Origin: Toxorhynchites rutilus septentrionalis
Taxonomy: Eukaryota; Arthropoda; Insecta; Diptera; Culicidae
Direction of reading: 5' to 3'
Assembly: GCF_029784135.1 (NCBI RefSeq)
Contig: NC_073744.1
Coordinates: 34,734,061-34,798,060, forward strand
DNA: 64,000 nucleotides
Positions within the stretch are counted from its first letter, which is position 1; the number at the start of each line of letters is the position of its first letter. This document shows positions 23,264 through 35,512 of the stretch, piece after piece. A program made the translations under genes and the position numbers. The notes under the pieces were generated by a model, which ran no database searches, was not told where the DNA came from, and saw only the letters and a list, made by a program, of their open reading frames with translations.

Positions 23264-24350
23264 TAAGGGCTATTCATATATAATTTTAGGAATTTAAAAA
23301 AATACTTTTTTGAGTAATATGAATTTAAATTTATTTTTAAAATAATTTTTTAGCGAAATTTTTTTCCAAAAATTTGTTTGATATTTTTTTTTCATGAAAA
23401 CCTAAAGAATTCCCTACATTTCATTCTCTGACCAACTTTTTGTGGATCTTATAGTTTTTAAATCAAGATTTTTCGGAAAAAAGTTGAAAAAAAACTCAAA
23501 GTTTTAAAAAAACTCACAACAAAATCTATCAGACCTACAAAAATTTAGTCAAAGAATGGAATAGGAAATTTTCGAGGTTTTCATTAAAAATTATCAAAGA
23601 TTTTTTGGAAAAAAAATTCATTGAAAAAAAAAATATTTTGAAAATTAAAATTCATTTTTCTCGAGAACATATGTTTTCAAAATTCTGAAAAAAAAGATAT
23701 GAATAGTCCTTAGAATTTCTAACAAGTTTGCCATACATCGGACGAATGGCATATTTACACGGGAAAAATCTTCCGAACAACAACTTTTTATTTTTTTTCT
23801 TTGAAAAAATACTATTAATGTTCAATTCGTTACATTTCTATGTATAAATTATCGCATTTTCAATGCTCTGCTAACTTGTCTCTATTCAGAAACATGTCAA
23901 GGACATGTCAAACGTGAGAATTCACATACAAAAGTGTTACGAGTAAAACATTATTTTTTTTTCAGGAGTCTTCATACAAAAATGACATATACTCCAAAAA
24001 CTATAAAAGATAGAAAGTTGACGTCTTCGACAAAAGTTCATATTTTAATAAGATCTAAAACTTTGTCGAATACACTATATTACTATCTTGACTTCAAACA
24101 AAATTAGGATTAGTTGTATTTTTATCAAAGAAAACATAAAAAGTTGTTGTTAAAAAAACTTTTTCCCTTTACACCCACAACGTTTCACTACTATCTGAGA
24201 TGGTGCTGCCAACTCCTAAAACGAGTTGGCATGAAATTCGTCAGAATTTCAACAGTCAGCATTAGCTTCACTTTTGATCGACTTTGGCTTTTTCTCGGTT
24301 TCGATTCGTGTGCAGCGGCCCATGCTGACGGTTGTTGACTCGAGTGAACG
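23264..24350 (+). repeat. AT-rich dispersed repeat, copy 1
   Basis: The block starts TGTTGGAAATTGTAAGGGCT and contains signature phrases shared with 35530-37985, 39270-40590, 54580-54835 and 62460-62830. These include CTATTCATAT, TTTGTCAAAGAATG-like stretches, ACATGTCAAACGTGAGAATT, and the 23-nt stem-loop GCCAAC..GTTGGC at 24208-24230. There is no ORF. The parent element is unknown; the 62349-63086 copy suggests it forms the interior of a pogo-like element. Confidence 0.7.
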
Positions 24351-24359
24351 AGGGATGTT

Positions 24360-24450
24360 AATTTGAGCATGTATTCAGCCACTCGATTGCGACAACAATT
24401 TTGAAGAACATTGAACTCTTCTGGCACTAGTCGTGCTGCGACTTACATGA
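24360..24450 (+). repeat. Dispersed repeat shared with 6440-6535
   Basis: It contains CCACTCGATTGCGACAA and then TGGCACTAGTCGTGCTGCGA, matching 6440-6535. Confidence 0.6.
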
Positions 24451-27139
24451 CAATTTTAGGCGAAAAATCCGTCAATTTCACATAGTCAGAAGCATATTAT
24501 GCCATCAGAAAATCACTAACGTGTCAAAGTGTTGGCTAAGCTTGGTTCGTGACGTTTTGTATATGTCGAATCGACTAGCACACACTGCTGGAGTCATCTA
24601 TTGACAAACAGAGGGAACTTCGTTGCGCATCTAATATAGAAAAAATAGGGAGGTATTTTTTGTTTGTTCCGAGATGTGTTTTCTGTAAATATCACAAACA
24701 AAAAATCAAATCATTACACTTGATTTTATCTCTTAATGTCATTGTACAATTTTTTTCTCTTTATCCAATTTTCAAGCTTTCATCCCTGAAAACATGGCGT
24801 TGAGCCAAAAAAAAATCAAATCCACTGGAGTAGGAAGTTCTCTGTGATGCCTCGATATATCACGTCTGTAATTCCAAATCTACCATATAGAGGGATTCAC
24901 TCAGATTCTGTTGTGTTCAGTGTTGAATGTTAACTTCAGATTTAAAGAAATATGGATCTCTACAACACGTAAATCAGTAAAGTTTCTGATTTATAATTCT
25001 GAACCGAAACATTGAAACAACATTTGACTTTATCAGTAAATCAAATCTTGTTTGACGAAGACATCATATCCAGTGTCAAATCGATTGAGCTGACCATCCA
25101 CTCCCAGTAACAGAAATTTAAGGAATTTTGGCTGTTTGAACCTTTGCGGAAATGTTTTCCTAAAGCCTTGAGAATACAAATGTCTGTACAGTATACAGTA
25201 TACGACTGATACATTCCTAATGAACCGTTATAAATTGGTAAATCTCTCACAACTAACACCAATAAAACCGTTAGCTACACTGACAAAATCGGAAAGGAGT
25301 TCTACATTTCGAAATTCTACTGAACAACCAGCACTGCTCGTATGATAAAACGATCAACAAGTATCGAATCAGTTCATAATTGATCTTGATTGATCTTGAA
25401 TTTATTCAATGTTCCGATACAAATGCGATAGTTCGAACAATGTGATCTGAGTTCATTTCATTAAAACATAGCGCTGAGGGATACTTTCCATCACATTAGT
25501 TCTTCAGTACAATCTAGTAAAGTCTAATTTAAAGCTAGCTCTCGTCGCATCTTGTTTTACTTCTTTTTAATGCCTAATACCAACTTCGAAAATCTCATAG
25601 AGCCGCACTTCCTCAGTTAGAAAATATCAATCAAAATGCCAACTGACCCGGAATCATATACAGACGCCTTACCTTTTTGCTAGCCTCTCATGCGTGCTTG
25701 AAAATTTATTTAAATTGGAAGTAAACCATAGCTCTTTGAGGAAACCCGTTTCAGAAGCACATACATACGAGAAGAACTTTCCAAACCACTCGCGTGCTTA
25801 CTTTTGAACCGGCACCGAAATATCGTATCCGGGAACAGGAGCAGCAAACGACCGTTGAAAAGTCGGTTAACACAAATCGAACCAAATCCTGTTGAGAGGC
25901 TTTTACCGGAAGGATTACTTCAAGATTACAAAGCATACGAGTGACATCTTCTCCTTCTCCACCGACCGCTGCCACAGCAACGATCAATTGGAACAAACGG
26001 GCATTAGCAAGTAAATTATTGATGTCACAGTTGTGCAGCCTCATTGCCCCGGGGGTGGAATCAGAGATCAACATTTTCACCGACACAATATGTTCCAGAA
26101 GCCATGCCGAATGATGGCATCCGTGCAAACAGCATCATTCCTCGAGAGTCTCTCATCCTCGCATAATTGCCTTATTAAAGATCTGCTCGAGATTTCCCAA
26201 TAAAACAGCACCAGACCTACGGAGACCGAAGCCATACCGTATGGATGTAATAAAGCAATTCCGAGTACTTCAGAGGGGTGCAGAGCTCAATAATCCGAAT
26301 CCGACGTATGGGTAGAGGATTCAAGGAACACCCATTCCCAGTCGATTATGTCATGTGGAGCTTTTATTGGCATGGCGAAAGACTTTACAGCAGAATGAAG
26401 ACGCAACGAAGCGTTCCGAAAGCGCTGCGGCGGAATGAGGCTTCCATTGGAATCATTTCCCCAGAAGTGAGACTGCTGCTGTATATCGGAATGCACTAAA
26501 CGATGTGCGAAAGAAGCTCGAACAATTCCGAATACTGAACGAAAGCCGGCTACCAAAAACGGATCTGTGGACGCATGTGTTCCTCCGCACAATTCTGTGC
26601 TTTGAGGCCCCCAATGGAGTGTCCAATCTCGGGCGCAAAGTCATTTTCATTTATTACATTCTTCATGAGACTTTTGACGATCCACTGGACGGTAGTTAGG
26701 ATTGTGAGCGTACACGAGATGACCGCCGTTTGTGGCTTCATTACTAATCCACCCAGTCTGTTTGTGGCCAATCTCCACCCTCTGTAATGGTTGTCTCTTT
26801 TTTTTTATGAAGAATAACTCATAAAACGAAATTACGCCAAATATTCGGACCAACGGGGGAGAGAGAAACAAGAGCATCGTAAGCATGGGTATAAAATTTG
26901 TTCTCCTATAAGGCCACTGATGAAGCAAGTTGCCAGCGGTCGGCCAGAGAAAAAATCCGACCAACTTATTTACAGTTATTGGCCACAAACGGGGAAGGTC
27001 CGGCGCGCATAAAGATGGCGAATGTGCTACAAACAGCGATGCCCTGTCATTTCCATATGCGGTCACATTTCCGCGCGCCTAAATGTGGGACATTTCCGAA
27101 AGTCCAAAAGGATGCTGCTGCTGCTGCTGTTGAACTTAC
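24451..27139. other. Intron sequence, nothing recognised
   Basis: Open frames such as 25751-26128 and 26287-26592 (both minus) overlap frames on the other strand and show no known domain. GC rises towards the TM exon at 27140. A gene inside the intron cannot be excluded but is not supported. Confidence 0.45.
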
Positions 27140-27350
27140 CGCATTCGCTTGCGAACCTCCTGCGGTTCGGGCGGCTTCGGTCGCTTGAGTCTGCATATCG
27201 TCACGAAGCCGGCGATGATTGTGGCGGTCAGGATGATGCCGATGGCCACCGCCACTGCGGCAAACATCACGATCTGCGACTGCTGCTTCTGCTTGTCCGC
27301 GTTCGATGTTTCCGCCGGTGTGGGACCCTCCGAGATGATGGTTTCGTCCA
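27140..27350 (-). CDS. Sidestep-family gene, transmembrane exon
   Basis: A 211-nt exon with acceptor TTCCAG above 27350 and donor GTAAGT below 27140; it contributes two bases, 69 codons and two bases. After a polar juxtamembrane stretch (DETIISEGPTPAET, then a Gln/Lys-rich run) comes one hydrophobic helix of about 24 residues, from IVMFAAVAVAIG to TIIAGFVTI. It is followed at once by the positive stop-transfer CRLKRPKPPEP. This predicts a single-pass type I membrane protein with the Ig and FN3 domains outside. The last two bases, CG, combine with the first base of the 9230-9396 exon to give Arg. The intron downstream is the longest in the window (17.7 kb) and holds two decayed Helitrons, a fold-back element and a LINE. 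Confidence 0.9.
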
Positions 27351-27412
27351 CTGGAATTGGGATGGATGGAGAAGAATTAGTTTTGGTAAACTATAGCGTA
27401 AATGAGAACGTA

Positions 27413-28140
27413 GGGGAAGTGGGGACATAGTGGTCACCCTAAGGAATATGCCCATTTCCAGCGTCCACATACCGCTTTAAATCCCGTTACTCGAAAAATA
27501 CTATATTTCAACAAAATCATATTTGATACAGTGGGTACATGTATGAAATAAGTTTGACCTATTCACCTAGAGTCTCAATTTAAATTTTCTCATGCATACA
27601 AAAACGTAGTAAGAAACACATAACATTCCGCATAATGAGACTTGGTTTAGTTAGAGTGGCATATTTATCCAGGGTCAAAGCCACAAAAGGATCCTCCTCA
27701 AGAGCAGAATGTGATGCGGTGTAACAGCTTTAGTAAACAAAACATTGTAAGTCGTTATTCACCTATGACCACTTTGCCCCCAAACATCAATGTAATTTCT
27801 ATGCTAATTAATCGCTGAGATTAAACAAAATATCTGTTCACCTCTCCTAGAATATGTGAACAGTCGTCCAAATTGATGATTTGTCCAACATATTAGATTG
27901 AATAAACTAAATTTCACGAGAAATTCCTTAGATACCATGCGCATAGAACTACGGCCGAATGGGAATCGAGAGAGAAATTTATGTTTTTATTCATATTTTG
28001 ACATGCGACAGCTATACTGAAGTACAGGGTGACTCAAAAGTCATTAAATTCTTCAAACATAATGTGACTATCAATACGGCATCTATAGTCAATAGTTAGG
28101 CTGCCAAACAATCAGGTGAGCAATTTGCCCCCACTACCCC
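27413..28140. mobile_element. TA-flanked MITE, ends GGGGAAGTGGGG / CCCCACTACCCC
   Basis: The left end GGGGAAGTGGGGACA (27413-27427) pairs with the reverse complement of TGCCCCCACTACCCC (28126-28140), 13 of 15 bases. TA lies on both outer sides (27411-27412, 28141-28142). The 728-bp interior repeats end-like motifs (ACCACTTTGCCCCC near 27770) and has no transposase. It lies only 62 bp from the transmembrane exon. Confidence 0.75.
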
Positions 28141-29652
28141 TATCTATAAATAAGCTTTTTTCAACATGGATTTAAAGTATATACTGGACACAATCGAAAC
28201 ATTGTAACTTTTCATCCCTCGTTTCAACTCGTATACTCTCACACGATGTCACATACTGTGCGCGTCTCTGTAGTATTGCTAGTGTGTAATTTCAGGTGTT
28301 ATTGGTATTTATTTCAAGAAAAAAGAAATAATTGAATGAAAAAACTCCAGAAACTAATTTTTCTTCAACTTGATTCGTTTTTAATAAGCCATTTTTATTC
28401 AGCCGCTTCAAAACAAAATTATTGATTCTCGGTCTGTGTGACCGTATGCCGGAGTTGAGGAGGTTTAAATATTTAAACCACGAGCGAAATGTTTCGCTCA
28501 GAGTGAACTGGTTCCCTGTAGTTCGAAAAGCTACAGGGGAAAGCTGGGTAAAACCGACACCTTAGGGGTTTCCACGTATTTCTAAAACCTACCATGTTTC
28601 TTCGACATCAAATCGTTGCAGAATATTCTCTCAAACTATTCATGAACCATTCTACAGTATCTGTTAATCATTTTTTGAGAAGGACTCAAATTTTGATAGA
28701 ACACAAAAATGTATGTTTTCAGGATAAATAAATAGGAGTGTAGGTAAGATCGACACCCTGTCGATGTAAAACCGATACCTTTGGCGAAACGAATAAAATA
28801 TGGTTACAATAATTTCAAAGTACTAAGAGGCTATACAGATACTATGCGGACATGTTAAGAGTTGCACATGATGCATATGATACGTAACAAGTTCTGCACC
28901 GGAAAATGTTTGTATTAGTAAGCTCTAAAAGTCTTTCGAAGACAGTTTGCATGTAAAATTTGAAATATAAAAGTTAGAGCAAAAAAACAGTTTTTTTCAT
29001 GGTGACCCTAACGTAACTTAGAAAAAAGGCGCTATATCGATTATTTCAAGAGATAGAGAAAAACTTCGTTCTACAAAGATGTCTCAAATAATTGGAGTTA
29101 CAACATTATCGAACTATGTTTACCTCTATCTATAAAGATAAGAAAGTCAGATTTTTGATTTCATCGACGATTTTGGTCACCCTATTTTTGACAACATAAT
29201 ATCATATGTAACAACTTTGTCTAAGACAGTTTTTGTCTAGAGAATAACTGTCAAGCTCTAAATACTAATTTCCACTTAAATGCATCTCCTGGACCATTGT
29301 GCATTGTGCATTGTGCATTGAGGACAAACAAAATTGGCTAATACTGTGTAATTTACCATAATGTAATGGAACATAAAAAAATACTCTTACGCCTGAATGG
29401 CTACTAACTACTGTGTAATTTGCAATTTACAGATATCTAAAAATGTAACATGTACACGATTGAAACCTGGCTCTGTGTCAGCTAAAATGCTAATGAGCCT
29501 AAATAAATGAACAGAAAGGGATAAAAAAATAGCTGAAGTGATTCTTCGGTAGGCCTCAAAACTGCTGGTCCATTGTTGCAACAACTTCTTAATCCAGTGT
29601 TTATAGGACACGACCGCAGAGTTTACGTAGGATTACAGAAAAACTCACTACG
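28141..29652. other. Intron sequence with a cluster of three perfect small palindromes
   Basis: At 28462-28479 (GGTTTAAATATTTAAACC), 28482-28499 (GAGCGAAA, TG, TTTCGCTC) and 28514-28538 (CCCTGTAG, 9-nt loop, CTACAGGG) three hairpins follow each other within 77 bp. The third leads into CTACAGGGGAAAGCTGGG, which resembles a DNA-transposon end. The phrase TGTGCAT is repeated three times near 29297-29320. No ORF of interest. Confidence 0.55.
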
Positions 29653-29660
29653 CTTGAAAT

Positions 29661-30246
29661 CAGAGATCGAAATGCTCGCCGATTTGAGACGAAAATCGTC
29701 CATTTTCACCCACAGAGAAACATAGCTGAAAATATAGGAGGCGAGAGAATATTATACGCTCACTTCGATTCTCGCGAGAAACGCAGAGCCGATTTTTATT
29801 TTTCGGTGAGTTATGATTGCCGAAAAATGGTCTCGTTTTCAGTGACTCCTTGATGCCGATAATGGTTTGTCACTCCTTCAGTACAGCTGAAAACATTGCA
29901 TGAAAATATACGGCAATATTGGGTTTCATCGTGAAGTGAACATGAGATGGATTAATATTTGTACAATTCACATGCTGTCCAAATGCAGATCGTTTGGACG
30001 CTGCTCTAACAGACTAATGTTGGTAAAGTTAGCTTTGATTTTTCGCTCCATATTTTCAGTACCAAATGAGAGACGAAAAAGCATTCTCGTTGAACTTCCG
30101 AGATAGAGATTTTCGACATCTCTTTCTCTCTGAAAAAGAATTTTCGGTGAAAATGAAGAGACGAAAATATCAACAATACACAGTTCTAGATCTAGATTGA
30201 TTGAATGAATATTTATCGCGCAGCCGAGCGAGAATTTCGATCTCTG
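29661..30246. mobile_element. hAT-type MITE with 8-bp target-site duplication
   Basis: The element begins CAGAGATCGAAATGCTCGCC and ends GAGCGAGAATTTCGATCTCTG, so its ends are inverted repeats with few mismatches. They have the C-A-G-x-G start typical of hAT elements. The 8-bp direct repeat CTTGAAAT stands immediately outside both ends (29653-29660, 30247-30254). Length is 586 bp with no transposase. A hAT-superfamily origin is well supported by the combination of 8-bp duplication and terminal sequence. Confidence 0.9.
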
Positions 30247-30409
30247 CTTGAAATATATCCCGAAAAACGTAGTCCTACGTCAACAATCATGTTGATGCAT
30301 CCAGGTTTAGCCAGATTTAGCTGTCACTTTTAACTGTTATTACATCATTAAAAAATAATGGTTAGGTGTTAATGTGAATGCTTGTTCTGAAGTTTAGGGA
30401 CATTTAATT

Positions 30410-30530
30410 AAACCATTCCATGACAAACCGTTATAGTGGATCTCAGACATTCGTGAAAAGTGGTAGTTTTGTTCCTTGTCGCTAAATATCAGACCCGGTT
30501 TTTTTTGTTTTTTCGACACATTACCAATAC
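30410..30530 (+). repeat. Dispersed repeat, second copy at 45806-45912
   Basis: The copies share CATGCCAAACCGATATAGTGG-type sequence, then a TCTCA stretch and TCGTTCCTTATC-type sequence, diverged but alignable over about 110 bp. The region just after (30540-30640) matches another family, GAACTACTGGNCCGATT, also found at 54010 and, reversed, at 55800-55870. Confidence 0.6.
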
Positions 30531-31117
30531 ATACATTACATATTACCTTTGAACTACTGGTCCGATTCAGATGATCGATACACAAAATGAAGCCAATGAT
30601 CTAGTATTTTTTGAACATACACTTCAATTTCGAAACATTGGATTTAGTTTCCTTATTTATAGATTGTACATGTTCTTTACAGTTTACATGGTTTCGGAAC
30701 CAATAGGGGTATTGTTTTTTATATTTTTTTTTTCTTGAAAGCTGGTTTATTTTTTAATAACATATCCAAAAATCAGACAGGGTTTTTTTTTTTGAGTTAT
30801 GATTTTTCAAAGTTATCTTGTTTTTAGTCTTCGTTCAATATTCCTATACGACTAGAATCCAATCTTTTTTTTTTGAGAAAACGAACAATCAACAATACAT
30901 GTTAATACTGAGGCTGAGAATTATTTTGAAAATATTATCGCTTCGATGGTTCGAGAATAGTTTGCACTGGTCAATGTAAACATTTAGTTTTTTTTACACA
31001 CTATATCTGCACTAAATAGAAATAAGAATAAGAAGCAACATAATTTTTTTTCTGTATTATAGTGACTTTCAACACTTTTGGCTGGTTCGTCACTTTTACC
31101 TTCCAATTTGGAAGAAT

Positions 31118-31188
31118 GTCGGGAGTGAGAATTTAACTAGTGATCTTTAGCGTGATAAATATGAATGTTACCACTACACCAGATCGCC
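31118..31188 (-). repeat. tRNA-like SINE head
   Basis: The minus strand reads GGCGATCTGGTGTAGTGGTAAC, of which TGGTGTAGTGGTAAC is a near-perfect A box. About 30 bp later comes AGTTAAATTCT, a degenerate B box. The acceptor stem does not pair well, so this is a tRNA-derived SINE or tRNA pseudogene rather than an active tRNA. The extent of any SINE tail is not clear. Confidence 0.5.
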
Positions 31189-31328
31189 TACTAATTATTT
31201 ATGTATTTGTTGCTTGTTTTTTCGCTCATAAATTGTCCCTTCCACGACATACTTCAATTTGGCGTCATATAGATTTGATCAAATCGTGATGGAGTAGTGT
31301 GAAGTTTTAAAAAAATCTAAATAGTATA

Positions 31329-31868
31329 CAGGCAAACCTGTTTTTGTGCAGAAGGTAGGGACCGCACAAAAAATCGCATTAAAAAATCATACCTAATCTT
31401 AAAGGTAGCTTTAAAAAATAGTGGTTTCTACACTATTTAAAAAAAAACTTTTAATGCGGTGGATAGGGTCCGCATAAAAAAAGATTCCTTAGGAACACAG
31501 CCCAAATCCTAATGATTCTATTCATGACCAACATTGGATTTTCTTTTTTCACATTAAAATAAGCGGCCTACTCACTTGCGGAGATCATGAAACAACTATT
31601 CGCTCCTTTCAATAAGCTCCTACTGACACCTTAAAACAAACAAAACAAAACATGAGAATGGGAGTTAGCTGGCACAGTCTAGGAAGCGATGAAATACATA
31701 TCAAAGATAGAAACACAATATAAATGACCGATGACTTAATTTTTTTTTCAAATGCTGCACAAAAAAAAGTCACGCCAAAAAAAACGCACGAGATTTTTGA
31801 TGCATTTTTTTGTGCGATCGCACAAAAAAAAATCACATGCAAAGACCGCACAAAAACAGGTTTTACTG
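31329..31868. mobile_element. pogo/Tc1-like MITE, ends CAGGCAAACCTG / CAGTAAAACCTG
   Basis: The left end CAGGCAAACCTGTTTTTGTG and right end CACAAAAACAGGTTTTACTG are inverted repeats (about 18 of 20). Each is flanked by TA (31327-31328, 31869-31870). The 540-bp interior has no transposase and repeats the subterminal phrase ACCGCACAAAAA several times. A perfect palindrome centred on GCGATCGC lies near 31815. Confidence 0.82.
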
Positions 31869-34119
31869 TATATCGAACAGCTTTGCCCACTGTAGTATCT
31901 GTTGAACACCTTAAGACGAAAGTAAAGCGCCAAATTCTAGATTTTTCTAGCAATGCAGAATAATGATGATTTGAAGACGTAAATTTGCAAATGATATCTC
32001 ATAGTATTATAATGGAAAGTCATATTAGGAATATAATGCTCTATAAATATTTCATTACTCTTCATTGCGAATACATACTTTATGTTTAAATATTCCGCAA
32101 ATCTTCAGTTGCAATTTTAAAAACCGTGAATATTCAAACTGATCCAAATCATGTCAGAACTGTAACAAAATCTTTCTGATGGCTGAGAATGTTCACAGGA
32201 AATAGTATCCCTCCAAAAGGCTACTCGGCGAAACATTCTCCCACGGCACCTCATTCTCCTCCACCCCTTATTAACAATCCAATTCAACAGCAGTTTCAAA
32301 TTGACAAATTTATTGGTCTCGGAACAACCTTTTCTGTGTTCCTTCCATCCCGGGCAGAACTGAAACAACCGACAGTAAATTTATTTAGCCGCCAAGGTTT
32401 ACAGCAGCGAACGAAAAACAGAAAGCGAAGTATCGTGGGAAAAAAAAGCAAAGCTGAGCGTATCTTGGGACGGCAGAATCTAAACATCCTTTCAATCGAT
32501 GGTGTAATGCAATGGCATGAACCAGGCTTCCTGGTAGGCCTGTCAGTGTATTAAAACAGCGCACCGAAAGAGCGACGGCAGACAGGAATTTTAATTTTAC
32601 CCCGAACACAAAATTGAACAATTTCGAACAGGTTTTCCTCATTCCTCTCGGAGGACCATTTGTCGAAAGGATCGATCCATTTCGAGGATATCAGAGAGGG
32701 GTAAAAGGGTGAAAACAAATAAAATCCCAACTAGAAAAAAACGCTAACTGGCACAGGAGTATACTTCTGATCAAATCAAGTTCAGGTTAAATAAGCTCCA
32801 ATGAACTTGGTTTCTGGTGTATTATTCGTCACCTTCAACCTGGAATTAATTCAAAGACTTCATTGCCGACCGGGGAACACACAACGATGTAACCCTCCGG
32901 TGCAGCCAAAGACTTGAATTTCGCCTTAAGCTCTGACTGACGTAGCAAATATTGCCCCCTTAAGCCGCCCCAGCTGACCCTCCCCCGGAGAAAAATGCAA
33001 ATCGTATCCCATTTCTCATCTTTTGTCCGACAAACCATGACTGGTTCGAATTCACACGAAAGGAAAGGAATAAAAATTCGAACACTTTTTTCTTCCAACG
33101 AATCTCGATCGATCCGTGTGATTGAAGGGACAAAAGCTGGGACCGGCAGCCCGGATCTTCCGATGGTACACCGAGCGGGAATCGATGACTTGACAGATGT
33201 CGGTATAAAATAACCATCAATCTTGTGTTTTCTGCATTCGCCGAAGGGCAGGGAGGGTGTGCTGTATGCGGCGGAAAAAAACAAATCCACTGGCCGACCA
33301 ACGGTGTCTTTCTTCTGAGAAAGTGCGCATCGCGCGGAGGAAGAAAATCCCGGGAAGGTTTCTCGGTATGGGAATTTTAACATCCAATAATGGGGAAGTG
33401 GATGACGAGGCTTCCGGTAAACCATTCTTGAAATTATAATTTGAGTTTGTTTTATTTTTGTGTTGATTTGGTACTTTATAATTCCATAATTTTTTAATGA
33501 GTTTTTTGGAAATTGTTGTAGCCGTACTCAAACAGTCCGGGATCCTATGATGCCTAGGACTACCAAAATATGTGAACGGAGGAATTGTCAAACGATCATT
33601 GTATTTTACATTTCCCTCTGAAAATATTGCACATCTCAGTTCTCGAACCGCGAATGTTCATTCACCTCTAGTATCTGAAATGACGATTTTCTCAGGCTTC
33701 TTTGTTCAAAAGTACGTTTTTGGGGAAACATATTCCGGTCTGCACAACGACAAGCGAGTACAAAAGTACTCAACACCAAAACTACTCCCGAATTGCAACG
33801 CGGATTCCCCAGGCACATTAATTTTGATGTCCGTATTAGGGAAACACAGCTCAGTGGTAAAAAATACCCGCATGTGTTTTTTCCACAGGTACATCGATTT
33901 TGAAGTCTTTGTTGGGGAAACCGTAAATCTGGCCAATAAAAACATGGCAGTTTGGGCGTTTAAATAAAGCTTGACATTTTACAGTTATTAAATTGTTTAT
34001 CTCATGAAAAATAATATTTTATTAATTGTGATAGACGCGTAGAAATATTTCCTATCAATTGATGCAAACATCTTTCCAATCTGTTAAGAAACGTTCAAGT
34101 TATAAGCATTCGAAAGGGT
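31869..34119. other. Intron sequence, long frames but no recognised gene
   Basis: GC rises between 32200 and 33900. Frames of 60-196 codons occur on both strands and overlap one another (longest 32835-33425, minus). They show no domain, repeat structure or splice partner, and I treat them as chance frames. Confidence 0.45.
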
Positions 34120-34385
34120 AGGGTTAGCACACAAATCGGCAGAACAAATGTGTGGGAAAAAAGGAAGTTCTTCCAGTTTTTATGAATTTCAACCGTTTAG
34201 AGATTAGCGAGTTGTTATGTATAGCATATCAAACAAATCTTAGAGAATTTCCGATCCGATTGGTATGCAAACCATAAGAATTCGTTCACAGTGAAAATAG
34301 TTATTAACGTTAACTTTATTTCATAAAAAAGAGACCTGTTTTCTGATTTGCACCCTTCCTGGAAGACGTAGTTCTACGTCAAAAA
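34120..34385 (-). repeat. Dispersed repeat, reverse copy of 15520-15800
   Basis: The reverse complement aligns with 15520-15800. At 34365-34380 it has the near-palindrome GACGTAGTTCTACGTC, also a component of the dispersed GCGGTCGTGT repeat. Confidence 0.7.
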
Positions 34386-34452
34386 TGGAATAAAAAAGGT
34401 GTTCACAATGAATATGTAATGGGTCATGCCCACTGGACATAGCTTCTTCCGG

Positions 34453-34497
34453 CACTCATGATCGAGTGGTCGCTTGCTTCGTGTTCGAGTCCCATAC
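34453..34497 (+). repeat. tRNA-like SINE head with missing anticodon arm
   Basis: A good A box (TGATCGAGTGGTCG) is followed after only about 8 bp by a good B box (GTGTTCGAGTCCC). The normal distance is about 30 bp or more, so the anticodon region is deleted. It is likely a decayed tRNA-derived SINE. Confidence 0.45.
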
Positions 34498-35280
34498 TTG
34501 TCGGGGGATTGTTCTCCAGAGATTTGCACGACTTGCACTGATACGTAAGTTTTCTAGAGCTAGTCACTTAGAATACAGTTACGACATCACAATGAAAATT
34601 ACGCAAGTTAAATACTACGTTGAGATGGTGCAGTTCTTCTAGAAACAGCTGTAATAACTGAGCCTAAAATTAATATTGTAATCGTCTTACAGGGGATGTT
34701 CTTACTTCTGAGAAGCACCTAGTTTTGCCACGATTTTTTTCGAAAATTTTCACAGTGTTAGCATCGTGTTATAAATCTGACCTTTTCAGTTGCATTGCAT
34801 AAAAGTTTTCCTTCACGTTTATCATAGTTTCATTTCTCGACAAAAAAAATAGTGGAACATAGTGCGAAGTCGAAATATTTAGGTGATTTTTTGAATACTG
34901 TCGTGAAAAATCAATCCATGGAGATGGTATACGCATCAAATTTTAGAATATTGAACGAAAACATTCTTATTTGGGTGAGTGTAAATGTAGTGGATAAAAC
35001 TATAATAATAAAATATCGGGAAAATATAAAAAAATCGATTTCTTTATGTTTTGGTGTTTTTTTTTAGACTTACAGAATTGTTTGCCAACCTAAATACTCA
35101 ATAGCAAATATAATTGACCTTATCAAACAGCATTCATTTAATATTTAGAATATTGATGTATAACCTATCCATACAGAGATATTTATTTATATGGATATTT
35201 GTACAAAAAAATATAACTAAAAAAATTACACCTAAAATTTTGGTCAAATGTAAATGCAAATGTAGGACATTGTTTAAATT
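34498..35280. other. AT-rich stretch, nothing recognised
   Basis: Short open frames only; some sequence resembles the AT-rich repeat family nearby, but no boundary can be set. Confidence 0.35.
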
Positions 35281-35512
35281 GAGGGGCTCAAAATGAAAGG
35301 GGTGTAAGTGACATCATCGATTTCTCTACATCGACACTCTCTTTTGGTTATAACTTGGCTGCAAACACCTTCCTAGCTGTATTTGACAATGTGGAAGATA
35401 AATATAGCAAACTCAAATTGGATTGTTTTTGCGGTTAAGTTATTAACTAAAGAAAAAGTTGATGAAGAGAAATCGATCAAATCACTTACAACCCTTTCCA
35501 TCTAAGCCCATC
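35281..35512. mobile_element. Short MITE with long inverted ends (copy A)
   Basis: The left end GAGGGGCTCAAAATGAAAGG, continuing GGTGTAAGTGA and TCGATTTCTCT, pairs with the right end AGAGAAATCGATCAAATCACTTACA...AAGCCCATC. The paired ends are roughly 45-60 bp. Copy B at 49212-49462 has the same layout, which supports a real element of about 240 bp. The target duplication is unclear. Confidence 0.7.

Noticed and set aside
25751..26128. 125-codon minus frame in the large intron
   Set aside because: The sequence has a few protein-like stretches but no recognised family and no supporting splice sites in phase with neighbours.
32835..33425. 196-codon open frame on the minus strand
   Set aside because: It overlaps several open frames on the other strand, has no domain, no low-complexity logic and no splice partner; the local GC rise favours chance frames.
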